Positions 26,153 to 34,057 of a stretch of 64,000 nt of DNA are shown here, piece after piece; the stretch's first letter is position 1; each line of letters opens with the position of its first letter. Position numbers and translations under genes: made by a program. Under the pieces are notes generated by a model, which ran no database searches, was not told the origin of the DNA, and was given only the letters and a program-made list of their open reading frames with translations. Location: positions 255,578 to 319,577 of the forward strand of contig NZ_MJGV01000079.1 in assembly GCF_001865015.1 (NCBI RefSeq), in the 5' to 3' direction. This DNA comes from Curtobacterium sp. MMLR14_010 (GTDB lineage Bacteria; Actinomycetota; Actinomycetes; Actinomycetales; Microbacteriaceae).

Positions 26153-26884
26153 ATGAAGAAGTCCATCGCAGCCGCGTTCGCCGCGGTCGTCGTCGTCACC
26201 GGTGGCGTGTTCGCCGCCGCCCCCGCCTCGGCCCTGACCGCCAGCCCCCACGTCGTCGGCGGGGAGAAGGCCCCGTCCACCGCCTGGGCCGTCCAGCTCG
26301 AAGCTTCCGGGGGCTCCATCCCCTCCGGCTACGTCAGCACCTGCACCGGCGAACAGGTCTCCGGTTCCTGGGTGCTCACCGCCCGCCACTGCATCGACGG
26401 CATCGGCGCGATGAACGTCTACCACTCCAACTCCACGGTCAACCGGGGGACGCCCGTCGCGGTCGACCGGGTCAGCGCGGCCCCGACCGGGGACATCGCC
26501 CTCGTGCACCTGCGGAGCGCGCACGCCCTGTCCTCGTACGCGCCGCTCGACCTGGCAGCGACGGCGAAGTCGACCGGCACGGGCACGATCCAGGGCTACG
26601 GCCTGCGGGCGAACGCGGTCCAGTCCGACGGCCTGTACCAGGCGAGCGTCTCCCTCACCGGAGCCAGCACCGACGCCTTCGGCGGCCGAGCGCAGCACGT
26701 CACGGGCGTGAGCGGTGCCTCCAACCACGGGGACTCCGGCGGGCCGCTGCTGGTCGGCGGCAAGGTCGTCGCCGTCTGCTCGACCGGCGACAGCGCCGAC
26801 CCCGGCGCGAACACGTCGGCCGGGTCGAACTACGCACTGCTCACGCAGTCCGCCTCCTGGATCCGGTCCACGGCCGGCATCTGA
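26153..26884 (+). CDS. Secreted trypsin-like serine protease (S1)
   Basis: 243 residues. Signal peptide MKKSIAAAFAAVVVVTGGVF... with likely cleavage after APASA. The mature chain begins near HVVGGEKAPST, like activated chymotrypsin-fold enzymes, so any propeptide is very short. The triad is His79 (TARHC), Asp114 (TGDIALV) and Ser195 (GDSGGP). Cys64 and Cys80 probably form the usual disulfide by the His. The ATG at 26153 follows AGAGGAG. It is exported and likely degrades extracellular protein; similar actinobacterial proteases are made by plant-associated species. Confidence 0.92.
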   Translation: MKKSIAAAFAAVVVVTGGVFAAAPASALTASPHVVGGEKAPSTAWAVQLEASGGSIPSGYVSTCTGEQVSGSWVLTARHCIDGIGAMNVYHSNSTVNRGTPVAVDRVSAAPTGDIALVHLRSAHALSSYAPLDLAATAKSTGTGTIQGYGLRANAVQSDGLYQASVSLTGASTDAFGGRAQHVTGVSGASNHGDSGGPLLVGGKVVAVCSTGDSADPGANTSAGSNYALLTQSASWIRSTAGI

Positions 26885-26895
26885 ACCACCTGACG

Positions 26896-26997
26896 GACTG
26901 GAGGCTCCCCACCGGTCACGGCCGACCCGCCGCTGGCGCGTCGGTCCGGAACCGGCCGGCGTGGGCCCAGGTGCCAGCCCGCACCGAGCCTCCAGTC
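26896..26997. repeat. Family I palindromic element, second 102-bp copy
   Basis: Same length as the copy at 4898-4999 and about 94% identical to it. The left arm changes GACGGG to GACTGG and the right arm changes CCCGTC to CCAGTC, so the base pair is kept. It lies 12 bp past the protease stop, in the position of a terminator. Confidence 0.85.
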
Positions 26998-27070
26998 CGC
27001 CGTCCGGTCGCCTCCCGGTCGCGACCGCCTGGCTGAACGGGCGCCCCGGCGCGCTGAGGAAGCTGGATCC

Positions 27071-27958
27071 ATGAGCCAGTACGACAAGCGCGACCCGAAC
27101 AGCCTCTACCCCGCCCCGCCGTTCCCGAAGCAGGAGCAGTCGCTCCCGGGTGCCGCCTGGAAGATGGACCCGAAGCCCGACCACGGCGAGGAGAGCTACG
27201 TCGGGCGCGAGCGCCTGACCGGCTTCCGTGGCATCGTCACCGGCGCCGACTCGGGCATCGGCCGTGCCGCCGCGATCGCGATGTCGCGTGAAGGCGCCGA
27301 CCTCGTGCTGTCGTACCTCCCCGACGAGCAGGAGGACGCCGAACAGGTCCGCGACCTGCTCGAGGGCGAAGGACGTCGTGCGGTGCTCGTGCCGGGCGAC
27401 ATCTCGGACGAGCAGTACTGCAAGGACCTCGTCCAGAAGGCGGTCGACGAGCTCGGCGGCCTCGACACCCTCGTGATGGTGGCCGGGCGGATGGAGAGCA
27501 ACGAGGACATCCTCACGCTCGACACCGAGATGTTCGACTCGACCTTCAAGACGAACATCTACTCCCTGTTCTGGCTGACGAAGGCCGCCGTGCCGCACCT
27601 CGAGCCGGGTTCGACGATCGTCACGACCGGGTCGATCCAGGCCTCGTCGCCGACGCCGGACAAGATCGACTACGCCGTGTCGAAGGGTGCGATCAAGCTC
27701 TTCACCGAGGCCGTCGCCCAGCAGCTCGCGCCGAAGGGCATCCGCGTGAACTCGATCGCGCCCGGCCCCGTGTGGACCCCGCTGCAGCCGGGCTCGGACG
27801 ACGCCGAGAAGGTGTCGCAGTTCGGTGGCGACTCGCCGTTCGGCCGCCCCGGCCAGCCGGCGGAGCTCGGTGCCGCGTACGTGCACCTGGTCAGCCCGGA
27901 GTCGAGCTACCAGTCGGGCTCGACGATCACGATCGCCGGCGGGACCCCCGCCTTCTGA
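27071..27958 (+). CDS. SDR family oxidoreductase (general-stress type)
   Basis: 295 residues. An N-terminal extension (YPAPPFPKQEQSLPGAAWKM) marks the YdaD/YhdF-like stress SDRs. The Rossmann motif is TGADSGIGRA, the active site Ser lies in TGSIQASSP and the Tyr-Lys pair in DYAVSKGAI. The usual NNAG reads MVAGRM here, a departure at a position that normally supports the cofactor helix. The ATG at 27071 follows TGAGGAAGCTGGATCC. A stress-related NAD(P)H reductase role is inferred. Confidence 0.88.
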   Translation: MSQYDKRDPNSLYPAPPFPKQEQSLPGAAWKMDPKPDHGEESYVGRERLTGFRGIVTGADSGIGRAAAIAMSREGADLVLSYLPDEQEDAEQVRDLLEGEGRRAVLVPGDISDEQYCKDLVQKAVDELGGLDTLVMVAGRMESNEDILTLDTEMFDSTFKTNIYSLFWLTKAAVPHLEPGSTIVTTGSIQASSPTPDKIDYAVSKGAIKLFTEAVAQQLAPKGIRVNSIAPGPVWTPLQPGSDDAEKVSQFGGDSPFGRPGQPAELGAAYVHLVSPESSYQSGSTITIAGGTPAF

Positions 27959-28002
27959 TCGACCACCCGCGCGCGGCCGACGACGATCGCGCGATCGGGA
28001 GA

Positions 28003-28050
28003 TGACGGATCCGGTCGGCGGACCACGTGTCCCGCCGACCGGATCTGTCA
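28003..28050. terminator. Long inverted repeat 3' of the SDR gene
   Basis: TGACGGATCCGGTCGGCGG (28003-28021) pairs with 28032-28050 with one mismatch around a 10-nt loop. It lies 45 bp after the SDR stop. No T-run follows. It also overlaps the promoter region of the next gene. Confidence 0.65.
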
Positions 28051-28071
28051 TGTCCGCCCTACGGTGGTGGC

Positions 28072-28725
28072 ATGGGGATCCACCGGGGGAAGACCGTCCA
28101 TGCCGTCACCGCTGTCGTGGCCGGCGTCCTGACCATGACGGCGCTCGCCGGGTGCTCCTCGGGATCGGACTCGGGCGGATCGGTGGAGGACCCGAGCGGT
28201 CTCCGGCCGTCGCCCACTGCGACCAAGTCCTTCCCGTCTCCGGAGCCCGTGGCCGACGGCACCACCGTCGACGCCGGCGAGTGGGGCATCGTGACGCAGC
28301 ACAACTCCACGAACGGGGACACGGTCTTCGCGCTGCGCGTCACGGGCGTCAAGAAGGGGGAGCCGGGCGTCTTCAAGGACATCCAGGACCTCGGCGGCGG
28401 CAGCCTGACGACCGACGAGGCGATCGCCTGGTGGATCGACTACGACTACGTGGTCGTCTCCGGCGACGGGACGTGGTCACCGAACCATCTCGTCAGCGCC
28501 GCACCGGCGGACGAGGCCGACCGGGACCAACTGTCGACGTTGAGCGTCCCCGCGCGGTTCGTCCAGTGCCGGCAGTCGCGCACCGAGACCGCCTTCGGCG
28601 AGCTCGGGCTCGTGCAGCACGGGTGCCTCACCGCCGCTGCCACCGACGGCGTCGTGCCCGCCGCGGTGGCCTTCTCGAGCCTGGCGCCCGGCACCCGCGA
28701 CGTCCGCTGGACGCTGCCCAGCTGA
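28072..28725 (+). CDS. Putative lipoprotein, unknown function
   Basis: 217 residues with a lipoprotein signal ending in ALAGC, then a Ser/Gly/Pro linker and a beta-rich domain of about 150 residues (TVFALRVTGVKKG, then AWWIDYDYVVVSGDG). The paired strands and a Cys pair (ARFVQCRQ and QHGCLTAA) suggest an extracytoplasmic immunoglobulin-like or DUF4352-like fold; not assigned further. The ATG at 28072 follows GGTGGTGGC. It appears monocistronic. Confidence 0.72.
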   Translation: MGIHRGKTVHAVTAVVAGVLTMTALAGCSSGSDSGGSVEDPSGLRPSPTATKSFPSPEPVADGTTVDAGEWGIVTQHNSTNGDTVFALRVTGVKKGEPGVFKDIQDLGGGSLTTDEAIAWWIDYDYVVVSGDGTWSPNHLVSAAPADEADRDQLSTLSVPARFVQCRQSRTETAFGELGLVQHGCLTAAATDGVVPAAVAFSSLAPGTRDVRWTLPS

Positions 28726-28774
28726 CGACCCCGCCTGGGCCCCGTTCCCGACGGCGCCCCCGCCTCGTGGCCGA

Positions 28775-29629
28775 TCATCCCGCGCGGACGCCCTCGACCC
28801 CCAGTACACCGAGGAGCGCGAGAGCGTCCGCGTCCGGGGACCCCGTCGGCGCCGTGTACAGCACGAGCCACTGGCCCCGGTCGACCAGGGCGAGACTGTC
28901 GCAGTCGACCGTGACCGGGCCGACCACGGGGTGGTCGAACGTCTTGGACAGCACGGTCGTCGTCGGGACGTCGTGACGGTCCCACAGGCGCGCGAACTCG
29001 GCGTTGTCCGCACGGAGCTCCTCGACGAGCCCGACCACGGACGGGTCCTCCGGGTACTCCGCCCGCACGGAACGGAGCTGCCGGACGACGTGCTGACGGA
29101 ACTCGGCGCCGTCGGAGATGCCGTAGGGCGGGGCCTCGACGTCGGGGTGCGACCCGGGCGGGAACGCCTTCCGGGCGAGGTTCCGCTCGGACGGCTCCTG
29201 CTCGCCGAAGTCCTCCATGAGCGCGACCGCGAGGGCGTTCCACGCGAGGACCTCGAACGTGGCGGACAGCACGATCGCTGCCGTCTGTGGCAGGCGCTCG
29301 ACGAGGGCGACGATGCTCGGTCGGACGTCGCGGCGCACCCGCCCGTGGTGGAGTGGTGCCGTCCCCGCCAGCGTGTGCAGGTGTGCCGACTCGACGGCTG
29401 AGAGGCGGAGCGACCCGGCGATGCCGGCGAGGACCTCGGCGGACGGCCGTGGCGCCCGGCCCTGTTCGAGTCGCACGTAGTACTCGGTCGAGATGTGGGC
29501 CAGGACGGCCACCTCTTCGCGCCGCAGGCCGGGCGTCCGCCGTCGCGAGCCCGTCACCAGACCGACGTCCGAGGGCTGCAACCGCTCCCGCCGCGAACGG
29601 AGGAACGCGGCCAACTCCTGCTTGTCCAT
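28775..29629 (-). CDS. Helix-turn-helix regulator with MmyB-like ligand domain
   Basis: 284 residues. An XRE-type HTH with the family signature RRTPGLRREEVAVLAHISTE and YYVRLEQGR, followed by a PAS-like MmyB domain (LSATFEVLAWNALAVALM; later FDHPVVGPVTVDCDSL). Such regulators often control an adjacent reductase gene; here the SDR at 29717 is divergent, 87 bp away, and is the probable target. The ATG at 29629 gives the usual family N-terminus; no strong ribosome site is visible. Confidence 0.9.
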   Translation of the reverse strand: MDKQELAAFLRSRRERLQPSDVGLVTGSRRRTPGLRREEVAVLAHISTEYYVRLEQGRAPRPSAEVLAGIAGSLRLSAVESAHLHTLAGTAPLHHGRVRRDVRPSIVALVERLPQTAAIVLSATFEVLAWNALAVALMEDFGEQEPSERNLARKAFPPGSHPDVEAPPYGISDGAEFRQHVVRQLRSVRAEYPEDPSVVGLVEELRADNAEFARLWDRHDVPTTTVLSKTFDHPVVGPVTVDCDSLALVDRGQWLVLYTAPTGSPDADALALLGVLGVEGVRAG

Positions 29630-29716
29630 GCCAGGAGTCTGCGCCCCGTGCGCCGCTGGTGTCGTGGTACCGGTCGTACCTGGCTCCGCCGATCGACGGC
29701 GCGGGACGCTGACGCC

Positions 29717-30523
29717 ATGACCGAGAACAGCATCCAGTCCGTCCCCGACACGTCCACGACCGCCCCGATCGGCCTGCTCACCGGGAAGGTCGTCTTCATC
29801 ACCGGCGCCAGCCGCGGCATCGGATCCGCAGCGGCCCGGCTCTTCGCCCGGGAAGGTGCGGCCGTCGTGCTCGCCGCTCGGAGCGCCGCCGCGCTCGAGA
29901 CCGTCGTGCACCAGGTCCGCGCGGCCGGCGGGGTCGCTGACGCCGTCCCGCTCGACCTCGCTGACCCGGAGAGCATCCGCGCTGCCGTCAGACGGGTCGA
30001 CGAACTCCACGGACGGCTCGACGGTGCGTTCAACAACGGCGCGACGATCCAGCACCCCGGGCCGCTCGACACCACGAGCGACGAGGACATCGACGCGCAG
30101 TTCGCCGTGAACTTCCGGGGCCACTGGGTCGCCATGACCGCGGAGGCTGCCCTGATGCGCCGGACGGGTGCCGGTGCCATCGTGAACACCTCGAGCATCG
30201 GCAGTCGACGCGCGAACCCGGCACTCCCCGCGTACGGCGCCATGAAGCGGGCGCTCAACAGCATCACCGAGACCGCGGCCGTGACGTGGGCGTCCGACCG
30301 CATCCGGGTGAACGGGATCACTCCGGGTGGCACCGCCACGGAGATGATCGACGCCTGGGAGGCGGCGACCCCGGGCATCATCGAGCAGGTCAACGCGTCG
30401 ATCCCGCTCGGACGGATGGCGGAACCCGAAGAGGTCGCCGAGGTCGCCGCGTGGCTCCTGAGCGACCGTGCCGCGATGGTGACCGGCGCGATGATCCCCG
30501 TCGACGGTGGCGCCGGCGCCTGA
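29717..30523 (+). CDS. SDR family oxidoreductase
   Basis: 268 residues of a classical short-chain dehydrogenase: TGASRGIGSAAA cofactor motif, NNGATI in place of NNAG, active site Ser in NTSSIGS and YGAMKRAL, where the Tyr and Lys of YxxxK are both present. The C-terminus VTGAMIPVDGGAGA is typical. The substrate is unknown. The MmyB-type regulator transcribed away from it most likely governs expression, as in many actinobacterial regulator-SDR pairs. Confidence 0.88.
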   Translation: MTENSIQSVPDTSTTAPIGLLTGKVVFITGASRGIGSAAARLFAREGAAVVLAARSAAALETVVHQVRAAGGVADAVPLDLADPESIRAAVRRVDELHGRLDGAFNNGATIQHPGPLDTTSDEDIDAQFAVNFRGHWVAMTAEAALMRRTGAGAIVNTSSIGSRRANPALPAYGAMKRALNSITETAAVTWASDRIRVNGITPGGTATEMIDAWEAATPGIIEQVNASIPLGRMAEPEEVAEVAAWLLSDRAAMVTGAMIPVDGGAGA

Positions 30524-30678
30524 CACGGGTCGGCTGACCGAGCCGCCTGACCCGTGCCGGTGGGCCCGCTCCCTCCGCTGGGTCCTTCCGTGGTTCCGCG
30601 GATGCCCCTGGACGCGCCCACGCAGGAGTCTCGGGGGTGTCCGGACGGGCTGTCCGGGCGAGTGGAGGCGGAACAGGC

Positions 30679-31044
30679 ATGAACACCGTGACGACGATGA
30701 GCGTGCTCATCGAAGCCGAGCAGCCCCTCGCGATGGCGACCTTCTGGGCCGGCGTCTTCGGCGTGCCCGTCAACCCCGGGTCGACGGATGCCTCCGCGTC
30801 CCTCGTGCCCAGCGCGCAGTCGGTCCAGCTCGTGTTCGAGAAGACCGACGAACCGAAGATCTTCCGCAACCGGCTGCGGCTGCAGCTCGTGTCCGAGGAC
30901 TTCGACCACCAGCTCCACCGGCTCATCGACCTCGGCACGGAGTTCGCCCGCCCCGGTCTGGAGTCCCTCGGCATCCGCAGCGTCGAGCTGATGGACCCCG
31001 AGGGCAACGAGTTCACGCTCTTCGCCCGCACCCGTGTCGCCTGA
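30679..31044 (+). CDS. VOC superfamily protein (glyoxalase/bleomycin-resistance fold)
   Basis: 121 residues forming one pair of beta-alpha-beta-beta-beta modules: MSVLIEAEQPLAMATFWAGVFG opens the first and GIRSVELMDPEGNEFTLFA closes the second, with the conserved metal-site Glu in the last strand. The function in this superfamily ranges from lyases to dioxygenases and drug-binding proteins, so it is not assigned. The ATG at 30679 follows GGAGGCGGAACAGGC. Confidence 0.82.
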   Translation: MNTVTTMSVLIEAEQPLAMATFWAGVFGVPVNPGSTDASASLVPSAQSVQLVFEKTDEPKIFRNRLRLQLVSEDFDHQLHRLIDLGTEFARPGLESLGIRSVELMDPEGNEFTLFARTRVA

Positions 31045-31303
31045 CCGTCCGGCTCGCCCGGCCGCGAGTCAGGGGCCGACGAAGGCGCCCCGGTCCGTGG
31101 CGAGGACGCTCTGGCGGGGGAGTCTCACGCCGCGTGGTCTGGCGGGTTCCGCGGTCGTCAGCTCGGTCTTCCTGATGGTGGGCGCCGTCGACGCGAACTG
31201 GTTGGGCACCATGATCGGCGCGGCCGCCCTCGAGGTGACGGGGGTCCTGTGCCTGGTGGCCGCAGTCCGAGCCGCGTTCCGGCGGCCGCGCCGCCGTCGC
31301 TGA
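31034..31303 (+). CDS. Possible small membrane protein
   Basis: 89 residues with two hydrophobic segments (about 36-52 and 60-80) and a very basic tail (FRRPRRRR). The GTG at 31034 overlaps the VOC gene by 11 bp and has no clear ribosome site, so the start may be further in. The hydrophobic pattern and codon use support a gene; nothing points to a function. Confidence 0.45.
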   Translation: MSPDRPARPAASQGPTKAPRSVARTLWRGSLTPRGLAGSAVVSSVFLMVGAVDANWLGTMIGAAALEVTGVLCLVAAVRAAFRRPRRRR

Positions 31304-31321
31304 CGGACCGCACCACCACCG

Positions 31322-31361
31322 GACTGGAGGCTCGTCACCAGCGTGCGCCGAGCCTCCCGTC
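31322..31361. repeat. Family I palindrome at convergent gene ends
   Basis: GACTGGAGGCTCG and CGAGCCTCCCGTC flank a 14-nt loop; 12 of 13 positions pair. It lies between the end of the small membrane protein gene and the stop of the convergent poxB, where it could act as a two-way terminator. Confidence 0.75.
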
Positions 31362-31393
31362 CGCCTCTGGCTGGGTCCCCAGCCCGCCCCGCG

Positions 31394-33118
31394 TCAGATG
31401 AACTGCCGGAAGTTGGTCGACGCCAGGTCGAGCAGCTCGTCGCCGCGTCCGCTCAGGACGGTGCGGATCGCGTAGAGCGTGAAGCCCTTCGCCTGCTCCA
31501 GCGTGACCGCCGGCGGCATCGACAGCTCCTGCCGGTTCGCCTTGACGGAGACCAGAGCCGGCCCGTCATGGGCGAGTGCGGCGGCGAGCGCATCCTCCAA
31601 CTGGTCGGATTCGTCCACTCGGAAGCCCTTCAGCCCGATCGCCTCGGCCACCGCGGCGAAGTCCGGGTTCGTCAGCTCGGTGCCGAAGTTGACGAAGCCA
31701 GCGGCCTTCATCTCGAGCTCGACGAAGTTGAGCGACGAGTTGTCGAACACGACGATCTTCACCGGCAGCTTGTTCTGCACGATCGTGACGAGCTCGCCGA
31801 GGAGCATCGTCAGACCGCCGTCGCCCGCCATGGCGATGACCTGCCGGTCGGGGAACGCGGTCTGCGCGCCGATCGCCTGCGGCATCGCGTTCGCCATCGA
31901 GCCGTGCCAGAACGAGCCGATCAGCCGACGCTTGCCGTTCATCGTCAGGTAGCGCGACGCCCACACCACGGGGGAGCCGACGTCCGGGATGAACACGGCG
32001 TCGTCGGCGGCGAGCTGGTCGAGGACCCTGGCGACGTACTGCGGGTGCAGGGGCTTGTGCTTCCCCGCGGGCACGGCCAGGTCGTCCAGCTTCTCCCGGG
32101 TCTTCCGGTAGTGCTTGCGGGCGTCCTGCAGGTGGTGCGCCGGCTTCGACGCGGTCAGCAGCGGCATCAGGCCGAGCGCGGTGTCCTTCACGGTGCCGAC
32201 CAGTCCGATGTCCACCGGGTGCCGCTTGCCGAGCTGTTCGCCGCGGATGTCGACCTGCACGTGCTTCGCCTTCGCGGGGAAGAACTGGGGGTAGGGGAAG
32301 TCCGTGCCGAGCATGAGGACGACGTCGGCGTCCTCCATCGCGCGGTAGCCCGACGCGAACCCGAGCAGGCCGGTCATCCCCACGTCGTAGGGGTTGTCCC
32401 ACTCGATGTGCTCTTTGCCGCGCATGGCGTGCACGATCGGTGCCTGCAGGCGCTCCGCGAGGGCGACGACCTCGTCGTGGGCGCCCGCGACCCCGGCACC
32501 CGCCAGGATCGTGATCTTGTCGGCGCCGTTCAGCAGGTCGGCCGTGCGCTGGAGCTCGGCGTCCGAGGGGATGATCCGCGGTTCGGCGCGGTCGATGCGG
32601 ACCGCGCGGTCGTCCTTCGCGTCCGCGAGCAGGACGTCGCCCGGGATGACGAGCACGGCCACGCCACGCTTCTCGACCGCCTCGCGGATCGCGATCTCGA
32701 GCAGGCGGGGCATCTGGACCGGGTCCGCGACGTACTCGACGTAGACGGAGCACTCGCGGAAGAGCTCCTGCGGGTGGGTCTCCTGGAAGTACCCGGTGCC
32801 GATCTCCGCTGTCGGGATGTGCGCGGCGATCGCGAGGACGGGCACGCGGGAGCGGTTCGCGTCGTAGAGGCCGTTGATGAGGTGCAGGTTGCCCGGCCCG
32901 CAGCTGCCCGCGCAGACCGCGAGGTCCCCGGTGAGGTCGGCTTCGGCTGCGGCGGCGAACGCGGCCGCCTCCTCGTGACGGACGTGCTCCCAGCTGATCG
33001 TGCCGTCCTTGCGGATCGCGTCGGTGAAGCCGTTGAGGGAGTCCCCGGGCAGACCGTAGACGCGGTGGACGTCGTTCTCGCGGAGCGTGGCGACGATGGT
33101 CTCGGCGACGGTTGGCAT
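31394..33118 (-). CDS. poxB: Pyruvate dehydrogenase (quinone) / pyruvate oxidase
   Basis: 574-residue thiamine-diphosphate enzyme. Three domains are visible: PYR domain (YGLPGDSLNGFTDAIRK, with the catalytic Glu in VRHEEAAAF), central FAD-type domain (ILAGAGVAGAHDEV) and PP domain with GDGGLTMLLGELVTIVQN and DNSS. The C-terminus DLASTNFRQFI is short and amphipathic, as in PoxB enzymes that dock on the membrane. It converts pyruvate to acetate and CO2, passing electrons to quinone. The ATG at 33118 follows GAGAGGAACCGC. Confidence 0.9.
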   Translation of the reverse strand: MPTVAETIVATLRENDVHRVYGLPGDSLNGFTDAIRKDGTISWEHVRHEEAAAFAAAAEADLTGDLAVCAGSCGPGNLHLINGLYDANRSRVPVLAIAAHIPTAEIGTGYFQETHPQELFRECSVYVEYVADPVQMPRLLEIAIREAVEKRGVAVLVIPGDVLLADAKDDRAVRIDRAEPRIIPSDAELQRTADLLNGADKITILAGAGVAGAHDEVVALAERLQAPIVHAMRGKEHIEWDNPYDVGMTGLLGFASGYRAMEDADVVLMLGTDFPYPQFFPAKAKHVQVDIRGEQLGKRHPVDIGLVGTVKDTALGLMPLLTASKPAHHLQDARKHYRKTREKLDDLAVPAGKHKPLHPQYVARVLDQLAADDAVFIPDVGSPVVWASRYLTMNGKRRLIGSFWHGSMANAMPQAIGAQTAFPDRQVIAMAGDGGLTMLLGELVTIVQNKLPVKIVVFDNSSLNFVELEMKAAGFVNFGTELTNPDFAAVAEAIGLKGFRVDESDQLEDALAAALAHDGPALVSVKANRQELSMPPAVTLEQAKGFTLYAIRTVLSGRGDELLDLASTNFRQFI

Positions 33119-33228
33119 GCGGTTCCTCTCGTGGTGGACTCCTCCCGGTCTAGTCGGTGCGGTCGTCCTGTGTGTTCTCTGATCGGACCGTGCCGCCGGA
33201 TCGGGTGCCTGACTGGGACGATGGTCGG

Positions 33229-33945
33229 ATGATCGACGACGCGCCGCCGCTCCGCCCACGCCGACGAGAGCCCGACGCGAACGGCATCCTCGTCCGGTCC
33301 GCGTACCCGCTGTCGACGCTCGCGATCGGCATCGGGGCCGTCCTGGTGCTGACCCTGGTGGGGTTCTTGCTCGGCACCGTCGACATCGGCCTCGCGACCG
33401 CGTTGAACCAGCTGCACACCGGCGCGCTCCGGGCGTTCACCGACGGCGTCTACCACGCGATCAGTCCCGTGCCGGCGATCATCGTCACCGTCGTCGTCAC
33501 CGGGGTGATCTGGGCGGTGCAGCGGAACGTCCGGCCGGCGGCGGCGTTCGCCGGGGTGGTCGCGATCACCTGGGTGCCGTCGGCGATCGTCAAGGAGCTC
33601 GTGCACCGCGCCCGGCCCGACGTCAGCGTGCTGCCGCACCCGTTCCCCGTGCAGCCGGACCCGGGCTACCCGAGCGGGCACACCGTGTTCATGGTGGCGT
33701 TCACCATCGCGCTGTGCTGGGTGCTGCGGGACACCCGGTGGCACGGTGTGGCCGTCGTCGTGGGCACGGTGGCAGTCGTCGTCGTGTGGTTCTCGGTGAC
33801 GATCGACGCGGTGCACTACCCGACCGACGCGTTGGCCTCGGTGGCGTGGGCACTCGCCGTGGCCCCGGCCGCCCGGCTGGTCTGGGTCGACTGGCTGATG
33901 CCGCGGCTGCCGGTGCTGCGGCCCGCGAAGCCCGTCGCGCGCTGA
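33229..33945 (+). CDS. PAP2 family membrane phosphatase
   Basis: 238 residues with about six membrane helices and the lipid phosphatase signature: KELVHRARP (motif 1), YPSGHT (motif 2) and the third motif reduced to IDAVHYPTD, with the His and Asp but without the usual SR start. It probably removes phosphate from undecaprenyl pyrophosphate or another lipid. The ATG at 33229 gives a short cytoplasmic N-terminus; longer starts overlap the poxB leader. It is divergent from poxB. Confidence 0.87.
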   Translation: MIDDAPPLRPRRREPDANGILVRSAYPLSTLAIGIGAVLVLTLVGFLLGTVDIGLATALNQLHTGALRAFTDGVYHAISPVPAIIVTVVVTGVIWAVQRNVRPAAAFAGVVAITWVPSAIVKELVHRARPDVSVLPHPFPVQPDPGYPSGHTVFMVAFTIALCWVLRDTRWHGVAVVVGTVAVVVVWFSVTIDAVHYPTDALASVAWALAVAPAARLVWVDWLMPRLPVLRPAKPVAR

Positions 33946-33985
33946 GTCGCCCGGGCGGCGTCCGGGGCGGGTCTGCCTGCGCAGA

Positions 33986-34045
33986 ACACCGGCGTTCGTC
34001 GTCCGCGCCGCGGGTGTTCGCGGTGCGACCGACGAACGCCGGTGT
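33986..34045. terminator. 16-bp perfect inverted repeat between convergent genes
   Basis: ACACCGGCGTTCGTCG (33986-34001) and its exact complement (34030-34045) flank a 28-nt loop that has its own minor symmetry. It lies between the ends of the PAP2 and Bcr-type exporter genes and could terminate both. No T-run. Confidence 0.7.
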
Positions 34046-34057
34046 CGTGCGGGGAGC

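Noticed and set aside
27071..27958. Inactive SDR because NNAG is missing
   Set aside because: The change to MVAG affects a structural motif, but the Ser, Tyr and Lys of the active site are intact, so loss of function is not supported.
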